Part shown: piece by piece, positions 7,220 through 14,575 of the stretch
How the letters are laid out: each line of letters opens with the position of its first letter
Numbering within the stretch: position 1 is the stretch's first letter
Position numbers and translations under genes: made by a program
The notes under the pieces: model-generated
Database searches by the model: none
Seen by the model: only the letters and a program-made list of their open reading frames with translations
Told to the model about the DNA's origin: nothing
NCBI GenBank assembly: GCA_025463765.1
Contig: JAODBC010000065.1
Span: 1-46,990 of the forward strand
DNA length: 46,990 bases
Origin: Subtercola sp.
Lineage (GTDB): Bacteria > Actinomycetota > Actinomycetes > Actinomycetales > Microbacteriaceae
Direction of reading: 5' to 3'

Positions 7220-7591
7220 TCGCGCGGTTGCACTGCTCGGCCTGGGCGTCAAGAGGCGGTGGGGCGCGGTGCGCGGTGCGTGGTTTTAATATCGAGCCAC
7301 ATCTTGCTGCCCAGACTCCGCCTTCAGTGAATCGTCGGAGAATACGGGCGGGCATTTTCGGTAGGTGCATTCGCTGGGGGGCCGCCTCAGGGAGTGGCGT
7401 CGCGTTTCTCGGTGTCGGTGGGTGCTGGCATTTCTGGTGGTGCGGTAGGTCGCTGGGTGGCAAGCCCGCCAGGGCGCGGCAGCCCGGGACGCCCGAGGCG
7501 GCGGTTTCGGGGTGCGGATTCCCGTAATTGCGGGCCGGTCAGAACCACCTCAGTTAGTGAGATTACCTCGGTATAGTGGTATGATCGGACT
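7164..7591. other. 428-base gap without a convincing gene
   Basis: It holds the end of the 13-bp repeats, then GC- and G-rich sequence with an AT-rich spot near 7283 (TTTTAATATC). A small palindrome, CCCGTAATTGCGGG, lies at 7531-7544, and the promoter of the next gene is at the right end. Open frames here lack ribosome binding sites and recognisable products. Confidence 0.6.
7580..7585 (+). promoter_or_regulatory. -10 element of a leaderless promoter
   Basis: TATGAT ends 6 bases before the ATG at 7592, so transcription would begin at the start codon. A second -10-like TATAGT is at 7572-7577. Confidence 0.55.
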
Positions 7592-9274
7592 ATGACCACA
7601 ACATCTCCTGACCCCACCGGCAGCCCTGCCGACGGCGCCGACGGTCGCACCGATGGTCGCGATGATTGCCGCGATGATGGTCGGGTGTCGTTGGGTGTGT
7701 TGTTGGCGGAGGCGGTTGCTGCGTGCCAGGAAGGTGGGGTGTTCCGGGCTGCCGCGCCCTGTGGGCTTGCCGACGATGATCTGCTCGCCGGCCTGGTAAC
7801 GGTGGAACGGCTCGGCATGTTTGTGGACGGGTTGCGTACGCAGATGGCCGGTGAGGTCGCTGAGCGCAGCAGACCCGAGCTGGGGGAGGAGTCGTTGGCG
7901 AGGCGGCAGGGGTTCGCTAACGCGGTCGAACTGATTGTCGCTACGACGTCGGTGGCCCGGACTACAGCCCGTGCCCGGGTCAAGCTGGGTTCGCAGGTGC
8001 TGCCCACGGTCGTGGTCGGGATGCCGATCCTGTCGAAGTTCCCGGAGGTCGAGGACGCTTTGCGGTCGGGCCTGATCGGGGTTGATACCGCTGACGCGAT
8101 CGTGCGGCCGTTGGGGCAGGTGGCACCGAGCTGCGGTACGGAGGAGATCCGGGCGGTGGAACGGCAACTCGTGCAGTGGGCTGTCGACGGTATCGGTGGA
8201 GTGGGGTTCGGTGCCGATGACATCCGGGGGCTCGCTATCCGGGCCAGGGAGTCGTTAGACGCTGACGGTGCAGAGCCCCGGTATCAGGATCACGAAGCGA
8301 AACGCGGTTTGACGTTCTCCCCGACCCGGTCGGGATGCATCCGCGTCGCCGGCGTGTTGACGCCGGAGCAGGGTGGGGTGTGGATGGCCGTCGATCACGC
8401 GATCTCCAGCCCGAGAGTCTCCGGGCACCTCCCCTTCGACCCCAACACAGCCGGCGCACCCGACACACCCGACACACCCGGCACACCCGACACGGCTGGC
8501 ACCACACCCGGCGCTGCTGGCGCGACCTGTGCTTCAGACGCGGTCGACGCGTCCGACCGCGATGTCTTCGGCGCCACGCAGACCGAGGCCGAGACGGAAG
8601 CGGTGGATACGCGTACGGTGTCGCAGCGGCGGGTGGATGTGTTCACCGAGGTCATCCGGCTCGCCTCCGGTCTGCCCGGGATGCCACTGATCAACGGTGC
8701 CCGGCCGGTCCTGAACATCCACGCCACCCTCGAAGACGTCGTCTCTGGGCGTGGTGTGGGGTGGATCGATGGCATCGACGAACCCGTCCCGCCGAGCGTG
8801 GTCCAGCAGACCATCTGCCACGCCGACATCATCACGACCGTGTTCGGTGAGCACGGTGAAGTACTCCAGCTCGGGAAGACCCGGCGGCTGTTCAGCGCGG
8901 CGCAGAACCGGGCGTTGGCGAACCGTGACGGCGGGTGCGTGTGGCGGGGCTGTAACCGGCCACCACAGTTCTGCGAATCACACCACGTCGTCGATTGGAA
9001 AGACAACAGCTATCTGCCTGGTGTGACGGATGTGGGTAATGGTGCGTTGTTGTGCAAGTTCCACCACAACCATTTACACACCGCGGACTGGCGGCTCGTC
9101 ATGGTTGACGGGGTGCCGCACCTGATCCCACCAGAATGGGTCGATCATCAACAACGACCCCAACGATGCCGACAAACATCAGACCGACTCACCACAACCC
9201 GGCCACCAGACGTGTTCAACCTACGAAGACACGACGGCGCACCCGCACGCCCCAGATTCACCGACGCCGAATGA
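7592..9274 (+). CDS. DUF222 and HNH endonuclease domain protein
   Basis: A 560-residue protein. The DUF222 region (about 35-400) precedes a C-terminal HNH nuclease domain (about 435-500) with Cys449/Cys454, His464-His465 and CKFHHNHLH (488-496), the zinc-binding beta-beta-alpha-metal pattern. The family is multicopy in Microbacteriaceae and mycobacteria (the 13E12-type repeat family), and its role is not established. Residues 285-325 are a low-complexity Ala/Pro/Thr/Asp linker encoded by 9-bp tandem repeats. Wobble use is richer in G and T (runs of TTG, GTG, GGT) than in neighbours, which suggests different ancestry. Expression appears leaderless from the -10 at 7580. Confidence 0.9.
   Translation: MTTTSPDPTGSPADGADGRTDGRDDCRDDGRVSLGVLLAEAVAACQEGGVFRAAAPCGLADDDLLAGLVTVERLGMFVDGLRTQMAGEVAERSRPELGEESLARRQGFANAVELIVATTSVARTTARARVKLGSQVLPTVVVGMPILSKFPEVEDALRSGLIGVDTADAIVRPLGQVAPSCGTEEIRAVERQLVQWAVDGIGGVGFGADDIRGLAIRARESLDADGAEPRYQDHEAKRGLTFSPTRSGCIRVAGVLTPEQGGVWMAVDHAISSPRVSGHLPFDPNTAGAPDTPDTPGTPDTAGTTPGAAGATCASDAVDASDRDVFGATQTEAETEAVDTRTVSQRRVDVFTEVIRLASGLPGMPLINGARPVLNIHATLEDVVSGRGVGWIDGIDEPVPPSVVQQTICHADIITTVFGEHGEVLQLGKTRRLFSAAQNRALANRDGGCVWRGCNRPPQFCESHHVVDWKDNSYLPGVTDVGNGALLCKFHHNHLHTADWRLVMVDGVPHLIPPEWVDHQQRPQRCRQTSDRLTTTRPPDVFNLRRHDGAPARPRFTDAE
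8453..8488 (+). repeat. 9-bp in-frame tandem repeat
   Basis: Four units (GGCGCACCC, GACACACCC, GACACACCC, GGCACACCC) encode a (G/D)-(A/T)-P linker between DUF222 and HNH parts of the protein. Confidence 0.8.
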
Positions 9275-9380
9275 CGGTGCCGCCGGCTGAACTACCGACG
9301 CCGACTGACTTCACGACGCAGGATAAGACCGACGTCGACGCGACTCGACGGCCCGAAACTCCGCCTGCACGAGACGCTCC

Positions 9381-9695
9381 CTACGCAGGGTTCGACAGCT
9401 CCGGCTCGGGCATGTAGTGCAGGCCGGCGCCGCTGTTCGCCGAGTCGGCCAGCAGCCTTACCCACTCGCGGTTGACGACGGGCACTTTGCTTCCGAAGTA
9501 CTTGAAGTAGAGCGGAATCGACGGATCGAGCCAGAGACTGCTACGCCCCGAGCCCTGCTCTGCGTCGTCTTGCCACGAGAAGAAGAAGCTCTCGCGCCGG
9601 CGCAATTTGTTGCCGATGACCATCTGAAGGTGTGCGAGAACCCGGTCGTCGAAGACGATCTCGGTGCCCGCGTTGCCGTAGATCATCTTGCCCAC
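9381..9695 (-). CDS. DUF7882 family small protein
   Basis: A 104-residue protein beginning (V)GKMIYGNAGTEIVFDD, with RRRESFFFSWQDD, SLWLDPSIPLYFKYFG and a C-terminal LHYMPEPE. This matches a small family found in Microbacteriaceae that older pipelines often mislabel as ATP-dependent DNA ligase; it has none of the ligase motifs. Its function is unknown. The start is GTG 9695, set by GGGAGG (9703-9708) 7 bases upstream. The longer open frame to 9743 adds a tail not expected for the family. It is transcribed alone. Confidence 0.85.
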   Translation of the reverse strand: MGKMIYGNAGTEIVFDDRVLAHLQMVIGNKLRRRESFFFSWQDDAEQGSGRSSLWLDPSIPLYFKYFGSKVPVVNREWVRLLADSANSGAGLHYMPEPELSNPA

Positions 9696-9810
9696 GTTTT
9701 TGCCTCCCGGCACGCTGCAGAGAGCGTTCCCCCGCACTGCCACAGATAGACGATATTCACATGAAGCATGCTACGCGGTGCGCGAGCTAAGGGGTTGACG
9801 GGTATCGCAT

Positions 9811-9832
9811 TTCATGCTGCGTATGGCATGAA
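9811..9832. repeat. Small palindrome in a divergent promoter region
   Basis: TTCATGC (9811-9817) and GCATGAA (9826-9832) form a perfect 7-bp inverted repeat, downstream of a TTGACG (9795-9800). The 220-base gap 9696-9915 separates the divergent DUF7882 and phosphatase genes, so this may be an operator. No regulator can be assigned. Confidence 0.35.
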
Positions 9833-9903
9833 CAAGGGCGAGTGGATGCCCGCGCTCCACCCGTTCATCCGCTCGCCCCGTGCCGGCCGCACCCGGAAGC
9901 TGT

Positions 9904-9909
9904 CACACT
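9904..9909 (+). promoter_or_regulatory. -10 element of a leaderless promoter
   Basis: CACACT ends 6 bases before the GTG at 9916. The intervening GGAGGG is too close to that start to serve as its ribosome binding site. Confidence 0.4.
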
Positions 9910-9915
9910 GGAGGG

Positions 9916-10521
9916 GTGACCGCATCGACCACCCTCGCCCTTGTTCGCCACGGAGAGACGGCCTGGAATGCCGAACGGCGCCTGCAGGGCAGCACCGACA
10001 TTCCGCTGAACGACACCGGCCGAGCCCAGGTGCGCGCGACCGCGGAGTTGCTGCGAGACACGGAATGGGATTTCATCGTCTGTTCTCCCCTCGAACGTGC
10101 GCGCGAGAGCGCATCGATTCTCGGGGCCGAGCTGGGCGTGCCCGTCGTTGCCGAGATTCCGCGTATCGTCGAGCGGCACTACGGTCTCGCCGAGGGCTTG
10201 CAAGACGGCGATCAGCTGCGCGCCCTGCGCATTCCGGGCGGGTTCGAGGGCGCCGAAACCGAGCGCGAGGTCGCGGATCGTGCCGCCCTGGCGCTCGCCG
10301 AACTGGTCGCCGAGCATCCGGGTGCCCGCATCATCGTGGTGGCTCACGGCACGCTCATTCGCATCGCCATGAACGCGCTCAGTGGTGAAGAGATCCCCAC
10401 CATCACGAACGCCGCACATAGCGTGTTGGTGCACTCGACCTCGGCCGTTGAGCCGGATGCCTCGTACTGGTCGGTCACGATCGTGAATGGCGAAGCGCAC
10501 CGGCCCTCCGTCGGCGCCTGA
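9916..10521 (+). CDS. Histidine phosphatase family protein
   Basis: A 201-residue member of the phosphoglycerate-mutase-like superfamily. LVRHGETAWN carries the phospho-accepting His12. It is followed by GSTDIPLNDTGRAQ, CSPLERARESA, the acid ERHYGLAEG and the second active-site His in VVAHGTLIR. Small members like this dephosphorylate sugar phosphates, nucleotides or similar; the substrate cannot be told from sequence. The start is GTG 9916, which gives the family N-terminus and fits the -10 at 9904. GTG 9880 would add 12 residues. No partner gene is apparent. Confidence 0.88.
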   Translation: MTASTTLALVRHGETAWNAERRLQGSTDIPLNDTGRAQVRATAELLRDTEWDFIVCSPLERARESASILGAELGVPVVAEIPRIVERHYGLAEGLQDGDQLRALRIPGGFEGAETEREVADRAALALAELVAEHPGARIIVVAHGTLIRIAMNALSGEEIPTITNAAHSVLVHSTSAVEPDASYWSVTIVNGEAHRPSVGA

Positions 10522-10580
10522 CTCGTCACACCGGCCCGTCGAGCACTCGGGTTGCTGCTAGGCCGCGGCTCGGTGCCGGC

Positions 10581-11576
10581 TCAGAGGGTCGACTTCAACA
10601 GCACTTGGCCGCTGTCAGCCGCGACGATGGCTACCGACGCAATGTCAGCGAGCCGGATGCTCGTGGTGGCCGTCGGGGTGGCGACCGTTCCCGGGTCTGA
10701 GGTCCACGTCGCGACCTGAATGCTCGCTCCGCTGCGGTCGGTGACGATCATGCCGTAACCGACGGTGCCCGAGCCTGCGCCGGAACCGGCGGCGGTGGCG
10801 GCGGCGGCGGCCGCACTACCCGAAGTCGGCGCTTCCGACGGCGGAAGCCCGTCGTGGTAGCCCGACGCTGGCGCGGTTGGCGGCGCTGCACCCGGCTGCG
10901 CTGCACCCGGCGTGGAATCGCCGGCGGCCCACGTGCACTTCCACTCGATGCGGGTGCCCCACGGTTCGTCTTGCAGCGTCGCTTCGGCGCTCAGCGGGCC
11001 GGGAACCTGGGGAACGAACTGCAGCTGGCTGGCGAGGGAGGCATCGCTCGGAGCCGACGTGCTGGCCGATGTGCCTGCCGACGTGCCAGGCGAGGCGACC
11101 GCCGAAGAGGTGGGCGCCGGGGCGCCCGCAACTCCCGGAGCTCCCGCCCCTGCGACCGGCCAGCTGGCCAGGGCCACGACGAGGGTCAATGCCACGGCGG
11201 CGGCAACCGAACCGACACCCACTCCGACCGAGATCAGCCGCGAGCGGCGGCGCGCAGAGCGAGCGCGCGACAAGAGCACCGGCAGAAGGGTCGGTGGGGC
11301 ATCCACTGCCTCGAGCTCGGCATCGGGCGCAGCGCCGACCCCGGCATCGATGGCAGCGTCGATAGCGAAGGCCTCGTCGGCGCTGATGCTGGCGAGCAGG
11401 CTCGGCATGCCGGCCAGCTCGGCGAGCGAGGCTGCGCACTCGGGGCAGCGCGCGAGGTGCTCTTCATACTCCAGGCGCTCGGCGGGTGCGAGCGAGCCGA
11501 GAACGTAGGCGGCGTCCCAGTCGCGGTACAGATCGGCTCGCTCACGGCCGTCGTCGTGACGATCGGCGAGGCTCAT
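10581..11576 (-). CDS. Anti-sigma factor with zinc finger (RslA-like)
   Basis: A 331-residue membrane protein. The N-terminal zinc-binding anti-sigma motif is His40-x3-Cys44-x2-Cys47 (YEEHLARCPEC), the kind of site that can release sigma on oxidation or metal loss. One membrane segment follows (about 110-140). An Ala/Ser/Thr/Pro-rich linker then leads to an extracytoplasmic domain (about 175-331) with SAEATLQDEPWGTRIEW. That domain resembles the anti-sigma-K C-terminal fold, itself interrupted by an Ala/Gly/Pro/Ser-rich stretch. Its ATG overlaps the sigma stop codon (ATGA, 11573-11576), so the pair is translationally coupled. It should hold the sigma factor at the membrane. The specific signal is unknown. 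Confidence 0.85.
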   Translation of the reverse strand: MSLADRHDDGRERADLYRDWDAAYVLGSLAPAERLEYEEHLARCPECAASLAELAGMPSLLASISADEAFAIDAAIDAGVGAAPDAELEAVDAPPTLLPVLLSRARSARRRSRLISVGVGVGSVAAAVALTLVVALASWPVAGAGAPGVAGAPAPTSSAVASPGTSAGTSASTSAPSDASLASQLQFVPQVPGPLSAEATLQDEPWGTRIEWKCTWAAGDSTPGAAQPGAAPPTAPASGYHDGLPPSEAPTSGSAAAAAATAAGSGAGSGTVGYGMIVTDRSGASIQVATWTSDPGTVATPTATTSIRLADIASVAIVAADSGQVLLKSTL

Positions 11577-12076
11577 CGGGTCACCCCCTTTTCTTGCAGC
11601 GCGAGACGCAGGGCTCGCAAGGCGTAGTGCAGACGAGACTTCACAGTTCCGTCGGGAATGCCGAGGTGTTCGGCGATCTCGGCGACGGTCTTGCCGCCGT
11701 AGTAGGAGTGCACGAGAACCTCGCGGTGTTCGCGAGTGAGTTCGGTCAGGGCATCCGACACCAGCCAGGCCTGCAGCACGGCGTCGGTGTGATCGGCATT
11801 GGCGCGCTCGGGCACCGTGGCGGTGCCGATCTCGTTGCGCGAGCGGGCGCTGCGCCACTCGTCGATGACGAGATTGCGTGCCACGGTGAACAGCCAGGCC
11901 TGCGCCGAATCGTCGGTCGACTGGATGCTCGGGCTGCGCCAAGCACGAAAGAGCGTCTCTTGCACTACGTCTTCGGCCCACTCGCGGTCGTTGGTCAGGC
12001 GAACTACGTAGCGGAAGAGCGCGGGGGCGTATTCGTCGTGCAGCGAACGCAGCACGTCAGCCTGTTCGTTGCCCAT
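11573..12076 (-). CDS. ECF RNA polymerase sigma factor (SigL/SigK-like)
   Basis: A 167-residue sigma factor with only regions 2 and 4. Region 2 (about 8-75) has LFRYVVRLTNDREWAEDVVQ and AWLFTVARNLVIDEWR. Region 4 (about 110-165) has LTREHREVLVHSYYGGKTV and the helix-turn-helix IPDGTVKSRLHYALRALR. The sequence is close to what I recall of mycobacterial SigL. The start is ATG 12076 (MGNEQ) behind GGAGG 8 bases upstream; the ATG at 12091 is part of that leader. Its promoter region has TGAACT-N16-CGTACT on the same strand, a match to the SigL-type consensus, so it probably activates itself. The anti-sigma gene overlaps its 3' end. Confidence 0.9.
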   Translation of the reverse strand: MGNEQADVLRSLHDEYAPALFRYVVRLTNDREWAEDVVQETLFRAWRSPSIQSTDDSAQAWLFTVARNLVIDEWRSARSRNEIGTATVPERANADHTDAVLQAWLVSDALTELTREHREVLVHSYYGGKTVAEIAEHLGIPDGTVKSRLHYALRALRLALQEKGVTR

Positions 12077-12096
12077 GAATAACACCTCCATTCAGT

Positions 12097-12124
12097 AGTA
12101 CGTCGGCCGGGGCGAAAAAGTTCA
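12097..12124 (-). promoter_or_regulatory. ECF-type promoter of the sigma/anti-sigma operon
   Basis: On the minus strand, TGAACT (12124-12119), a 16-base spacer, then CGTACT (12102-12097). Transcription would begin near 12088, leaving a short leader that contains the GGAGG site. It resembles the published mycobacterial SigL consensus, TGAACC with CGT at -10. Confidence 0.65.
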
Positions 12125-12168
12125 GTAGCGTAGCAAGTCCGCCGCCGAGAAAAAATGTGGGCGGTCGG

Positions 12169-12196
12169 TGAACGAACACGGCGGTGCTCTCGTAGA
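12169..12196 (+). promoter_or_regulatory. ECF-type promoter of the Rieske operon
   Basis: TGAACG (12169-12174), a 16-base spacer, then CGTAGA (12191-12196): the same layout as the divergent sigma promoter. Transcription would start near 12204, about 80 bases before the ATG at 12283. Confidence 0.65.
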
Positions 12197-12220
12197 TACC
12201 AGTAGAACACCTCAGTGGCT

Positions 12221-12265
12221 CTGAACTCAGAGTCGCTGAACTCAGAGCCGCTGAACCTCAGGCCC
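12221..12265 (+). repeat. Three 15-bp tandem repeats in the Rieske leader
   Basis: Units CTGAACTCAGAGTCG, CTGAACTCAGAGCCG and CTGAACCTCAGGCCC. Each contains TGAAC, the -35 word of the local ECF promoters, but no CGT stands 16 bases beyond, so they would be decoys or leader structure. CTGAACTCAG is close to self-complementary (CTGA..TCAG). Confidence 0.75.
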
Positions 12266-12282
12266 ACCCACGAAGGAGCATC

Positions 12283-12780
12283 ATGACCGAGAGATCCGCT
12301 ATTCCCCGCCGTGTCGTTCTCACCGCCGGCAGCGTCGGCCTCGCGAGCGCGAGCGCACTGGCCCTGGCCGCGTGTGCCCCCACGTCGACGACGGGATCGG
12401 GCCAAGCGGCGAACAACGCTCAGCCGTCGGCCGGTGCAACTTCGTCTGCCGCTGCAACGTCGGGTTCGGCATCCGGTTCGGCCGCCGGCGGGGCGGAGAT
12501 CGCCAAGCTGGCCGACATTCCGGTCGGCGGGGCGAAGAGCGTGACCTTCAACGGGCAAGACCTGCTCGTCTCGCAGCCGGCTGCCGGCAGCGTGGTCTGC
12601 TTCAGCTCGGTGTGCCCGCATCAGGGCTGCGCCGTCGGAATCGCTTCGAGCGACTTCGCCTGCCCATGCCACGGCTCGACCTTCACCTTCACGACCGGCG
12701 ACGTCACCCATGGGCCGGCGACCAAGGGCTTGACCGCCGTGGCCATCAAGGTCGACGGCGACTCGATCGTGGCGGCCTGA
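12283..12780 (+). CDS. Rieske [2Fe-2S] lipoprotein, Tat-exported
   Basis: A 165-residue protein. The N-terminal IPRRVVLTAGS twin-arginine signal leads to a hydrophobic region and the lipobox LALAAC (Cys31), so it is exported folded and lipid-anchored. A Ser/Ala/Gly linker (32-70) leads to a compact Rieske domain. Cys111/His113 (CPHQGC) and Cys127/His130 (CPCHGS) bind the cluster, and Cys116 and Cys129 can form the usual disulfide. The start is backed by GAAGGAG 5 bases upstream. It is divergent from the ECF sigma gene with a matching promoter, and is followed by a DUF2231 membrane protein, a possible electron-transfer partner. It is too small to be the QcrA subunit of the bc complex. Confidence 0.92.
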   Translation: MTERSAIPRRVVLTAGSVGLASASALALAACAPTSTTGSGQAANNAQPSAGATSSAAATSGSASGSAAGGAEIAKLADIPVGGAKSVTFNGQDLLVSQPAAGSVVCFSSVCPHQGCAVGIASSDFACPCHGSTFTFTTGDVTHGPATKGLTAVAIKVDGDSIVAA

Positions 12781-12815
12781 GCCGCGCTCGCCACAACCGG
12801 CACTCGTCTCGACCT

Positions 12816-12864
12816 GCTCACTCTCGACCCCGCTCACTCTCGACCCGCTCTCACTCTCGACCCC
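12816..12864 (+). repeat. Three tandem repeats of about 16 bp between genes
   Basis: GCTCACTCTCGACCCC recurs at 12816, 12832 and (with two extra bases) 12847, filling half of the 100-base gap between the Rieske and DUF2231 genes. Confidence 0.75.
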
Positions 12865-12880
12865 GACGGAGAAGAACCTG

Positions 12881-13582
12881 ATGCTGCCCTACGAGATCAA
12901 CGGACTGCCGCTGCACATTCTGCTGGTGCACGTGGTGGTCATCGTGCTGCCCGCCGCGGCCATCATGACGGCGCTAGGCTCTTTTTGGCCGACGTTTCGC
13001 CGCAAGCTCGGCATTGTCACGCCGATCGTGGCGCTCATCGGCCTGATCAGCGTGCCGCTCGCGACGAACGCGGGCGAGTGGCTCGAGCAGCGGGTGGCGT
13101 CGACCCCGCTCGTGCAGGCGCACGTGGCGCTCGGTGACACACTGCTGCCGTGGGCGATCGCCCAATTCGTGATCGCCGTGGTGATCTGGGGGTGGTACCG
13201 GTTCTTCGCCGCGCCGCGCACCGTGCCCCAGCCGCCGGCACGCAATGCGTCGGTACCCGTTCCTGCTGGCGGCGTGCCGATCGTGGTGGGTAGCGCCGAG
13301 CCTTCGGCGAGCGCAGCAGGACGCGCCGGCCGCAGAGCTGTCGCGGACCCCTACGCGACGCAATCCAGTGCGGCGGCGGCCCCGGGCGCGACGGTCGTGC
13401 CTGGTGCCGCCGCCGCACTGCCTCATCGAGCGAGCTGGCGCGTGTCGGTGATCGTCTCGATCGTGCTCATCGTGCTCGGAGTCGGCATCTCGGCCGGAAC
13501 CGTCGTGAAGGTCGTGCAGATCGGCGAATCGGGCTCGAACGCCGTGTGGCAGGGGTCGTTCAGCGAAGCTCCGCGGAACTGA
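12881..13582 (+). CDS. DUF2231-like membrane protein
   Basis: A 233-residue protein. The N-terminal EINGLPLHILLVHVVVIVLP is typical of DUF2231, followed by three further membrane segments to about residue 110. A proline/alanine-rich loop (about 112-185) and one C-terminal membrane segment (about 190-212) complete it. DUF2231 proteins often occur beside redox proteins, but their activity is unknown. The start is ATG 12881 with GGAGAAG about 6 bases upstream. It lies 100 bases after the Rieske gene in the same direction and probably shares its ECF promoter. The stop codon falls in the first unit of a pentanucleotide repeat. Confidence 0.82.
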   Translation: MLPYEINGLPLHILLVHVVVIVLPAAAIMTALGSFWPTFRRKLGIVTPIVALIGLISVPLATNAGEWLEQRVASTPLVQAHVALGDTLLPWAIAQFVIAVVIWGWYRFFAAPRTVPQPPARNASVPVPAGGVPIVVGSAEPSASAAGRAGRRAVADPYATQSSAAAAPGATVVPGAAAALPHRASWRVSVIVSIVLIVLGVGISAGTVVKVVQIGESGSNAVWQGSFSEAPRN

Positions 13583-13605
13583 ACTGAACTGAACTGAACT
13601 GAACC
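13576..13605 (+). repeat. Pentanucleotide repeat at a stop codon
   Basis: Five perfect GAACT units (13576-13600) followed by GAACC. The TGA of the DUF2231 gene (13580-13582) is formed across units 1 and 2. The array lies in the 27-base gap between convergent genes. Confidence 0.85.
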
Positions 13606-13609
13606 TGCG

Positions 13610-14575
13610 TCAGGCGAGCTGGTGGGTGGCGGCGGCCCAGCCGGAGGCGATCATGTCGTGCAGCGAGTGCCGCGGAGCCCAGCCCACGTCGCGGGCCGCG
13701 AGCTCACCCGACGCGACGATGCGCGCGGGGTCGCCGGGGCGCGCCGGCAGCACCTCTGGCGTAAACGGCATGCCCGTGACTTCGGCCATCTCCGTCATGA
13801 TCTGTCGCACCGAGACGCCCGATCCGCTGCCCAGGTTGTACGCCCGCTCGAGCTCGATGCCCGCATCGAGCTTTTGCGCCGCCTCGACGTGCGCCGCCGC
13901 GACATCGGCCACATGCACGTAGTCGCGCACACACGTGCCGTCGGGGGTGGGGTACTGGTCTCCGAAGATCTTCGGCGTGCCACCGCTCTGCAACGCCCGG
14001 AACACCAACGGAAACAGGTTGTGCGGGCTGGTGTCGCTCACCTCGGGCGTACCCGACCCCACCACGTTGAAGTACCGCAGACTCGTGTGCCGCAGGCCGG
14101 TCGCGCGGGCCTGGTCGGCGATCATCCACTCGCCGATCAGCTTCGTCTCGCCGTACGGCGACTCGGGCGCCGTCGCGGTCTCTTCGGTGACGAACTCGGC
14201 CGGGGTATTACCGTAGACGGCCGCGCTCGACGAGAACACGATCGACGGCACGTCGTTCGTGTGCATAGCATTCAGCAGGTTCACGGTGGCAGTGATGTTC
14301 TGGGTGTACGTGTGCATCGGGCGTTGCACTGACACTCCGGCGTATTTGTAGCCGGCCAGGTGAACGACTCCGGTGACCGGATGCTCGGCGAAGGTACGCT
14401 CGACGAACTCCGCGTCGACGAGAGAACCCTGAGCGAGCACGGCACCCGCAGGTACGAACTCCGCCCGGCCGCTCGAGAGGTCGTCGATCACGATCGTCTC
14501 GATGCCCGCCGCGAGAAAGGCGCGGGCGACGTGCGAGCCGATGTACCCGGCGCCGCCGGTGACAAGCCAGGTCAT
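13610..14575 (-). CDS. galE: UDP-glucose 4-epimerase
   Basis: A 321-residue short-chain dehydrogenase-type epimerase that interconverts UDP-galactose and UDP-glucose, the last Leloir step. The NAD-binding loop VTGGAGYIGSH is at residues 5-15. The catalytic SSSAAVYG (about 115-122) and Tyr141-x3-Lys145 are present, with RYFNVVG and the sugar-binding C-terminal region. The start is ATG 14575. A longer open frame to 14647 is excluded because it overlaps galM deeply. The ATG overlaps the galM stop by four bases, so it is translated as the last gene of the gal operon. Confidence 0.95.
   Translation of the reverse strand: MTWLVTGGAGYIGSHVARAFLAAGIETIVIDDLSSGRAEFVPAGAVLAQGSLVDAEFVERTFAEHPVTGVVHLAGYKYAGVSVQRPMHTYTQNITATVNLLNAMHTNDVPSIVFSSSAAVYGNTPAEFVTEETATAPESPYGETKLIGEWMIADQARATGLRHTSLRYFNVVGSGTPEVSDTSPHNLFPLVFRALQSGGTPKIFGDQYPTPDGTCVRDYVHVADVAAAHVEAAQKLDAGIELERAYNLGSGSGVSVRQIMTEMAEVTGMPFTPEVLPARPGDPARIVASGELAARDVGWAPRHSLHDMIASGWAAATHQLA

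Noticed and set aside
7387..8223. Large minus-strand open frames opposite the DUF222/HNH gene
   Set aside because: They are Ser/Pro/Thr-rich shadows of the coding strand, with no ribosome binding site or domain.
9381..9743. ATP-dependent DNA ligase annotation for the small DUF7882 protein
   Set aside because: At 104 residues it has no adenylation lysine motif or ligase core; that label is a known database error for this family.
11577..11981. Anti-sigma gene extended upstream as one 466-residue frame
   Set aside because: The extension is a shadow of the sigma-factor gene in another frame. The ATGA overlap at 11573 gives the natural start.
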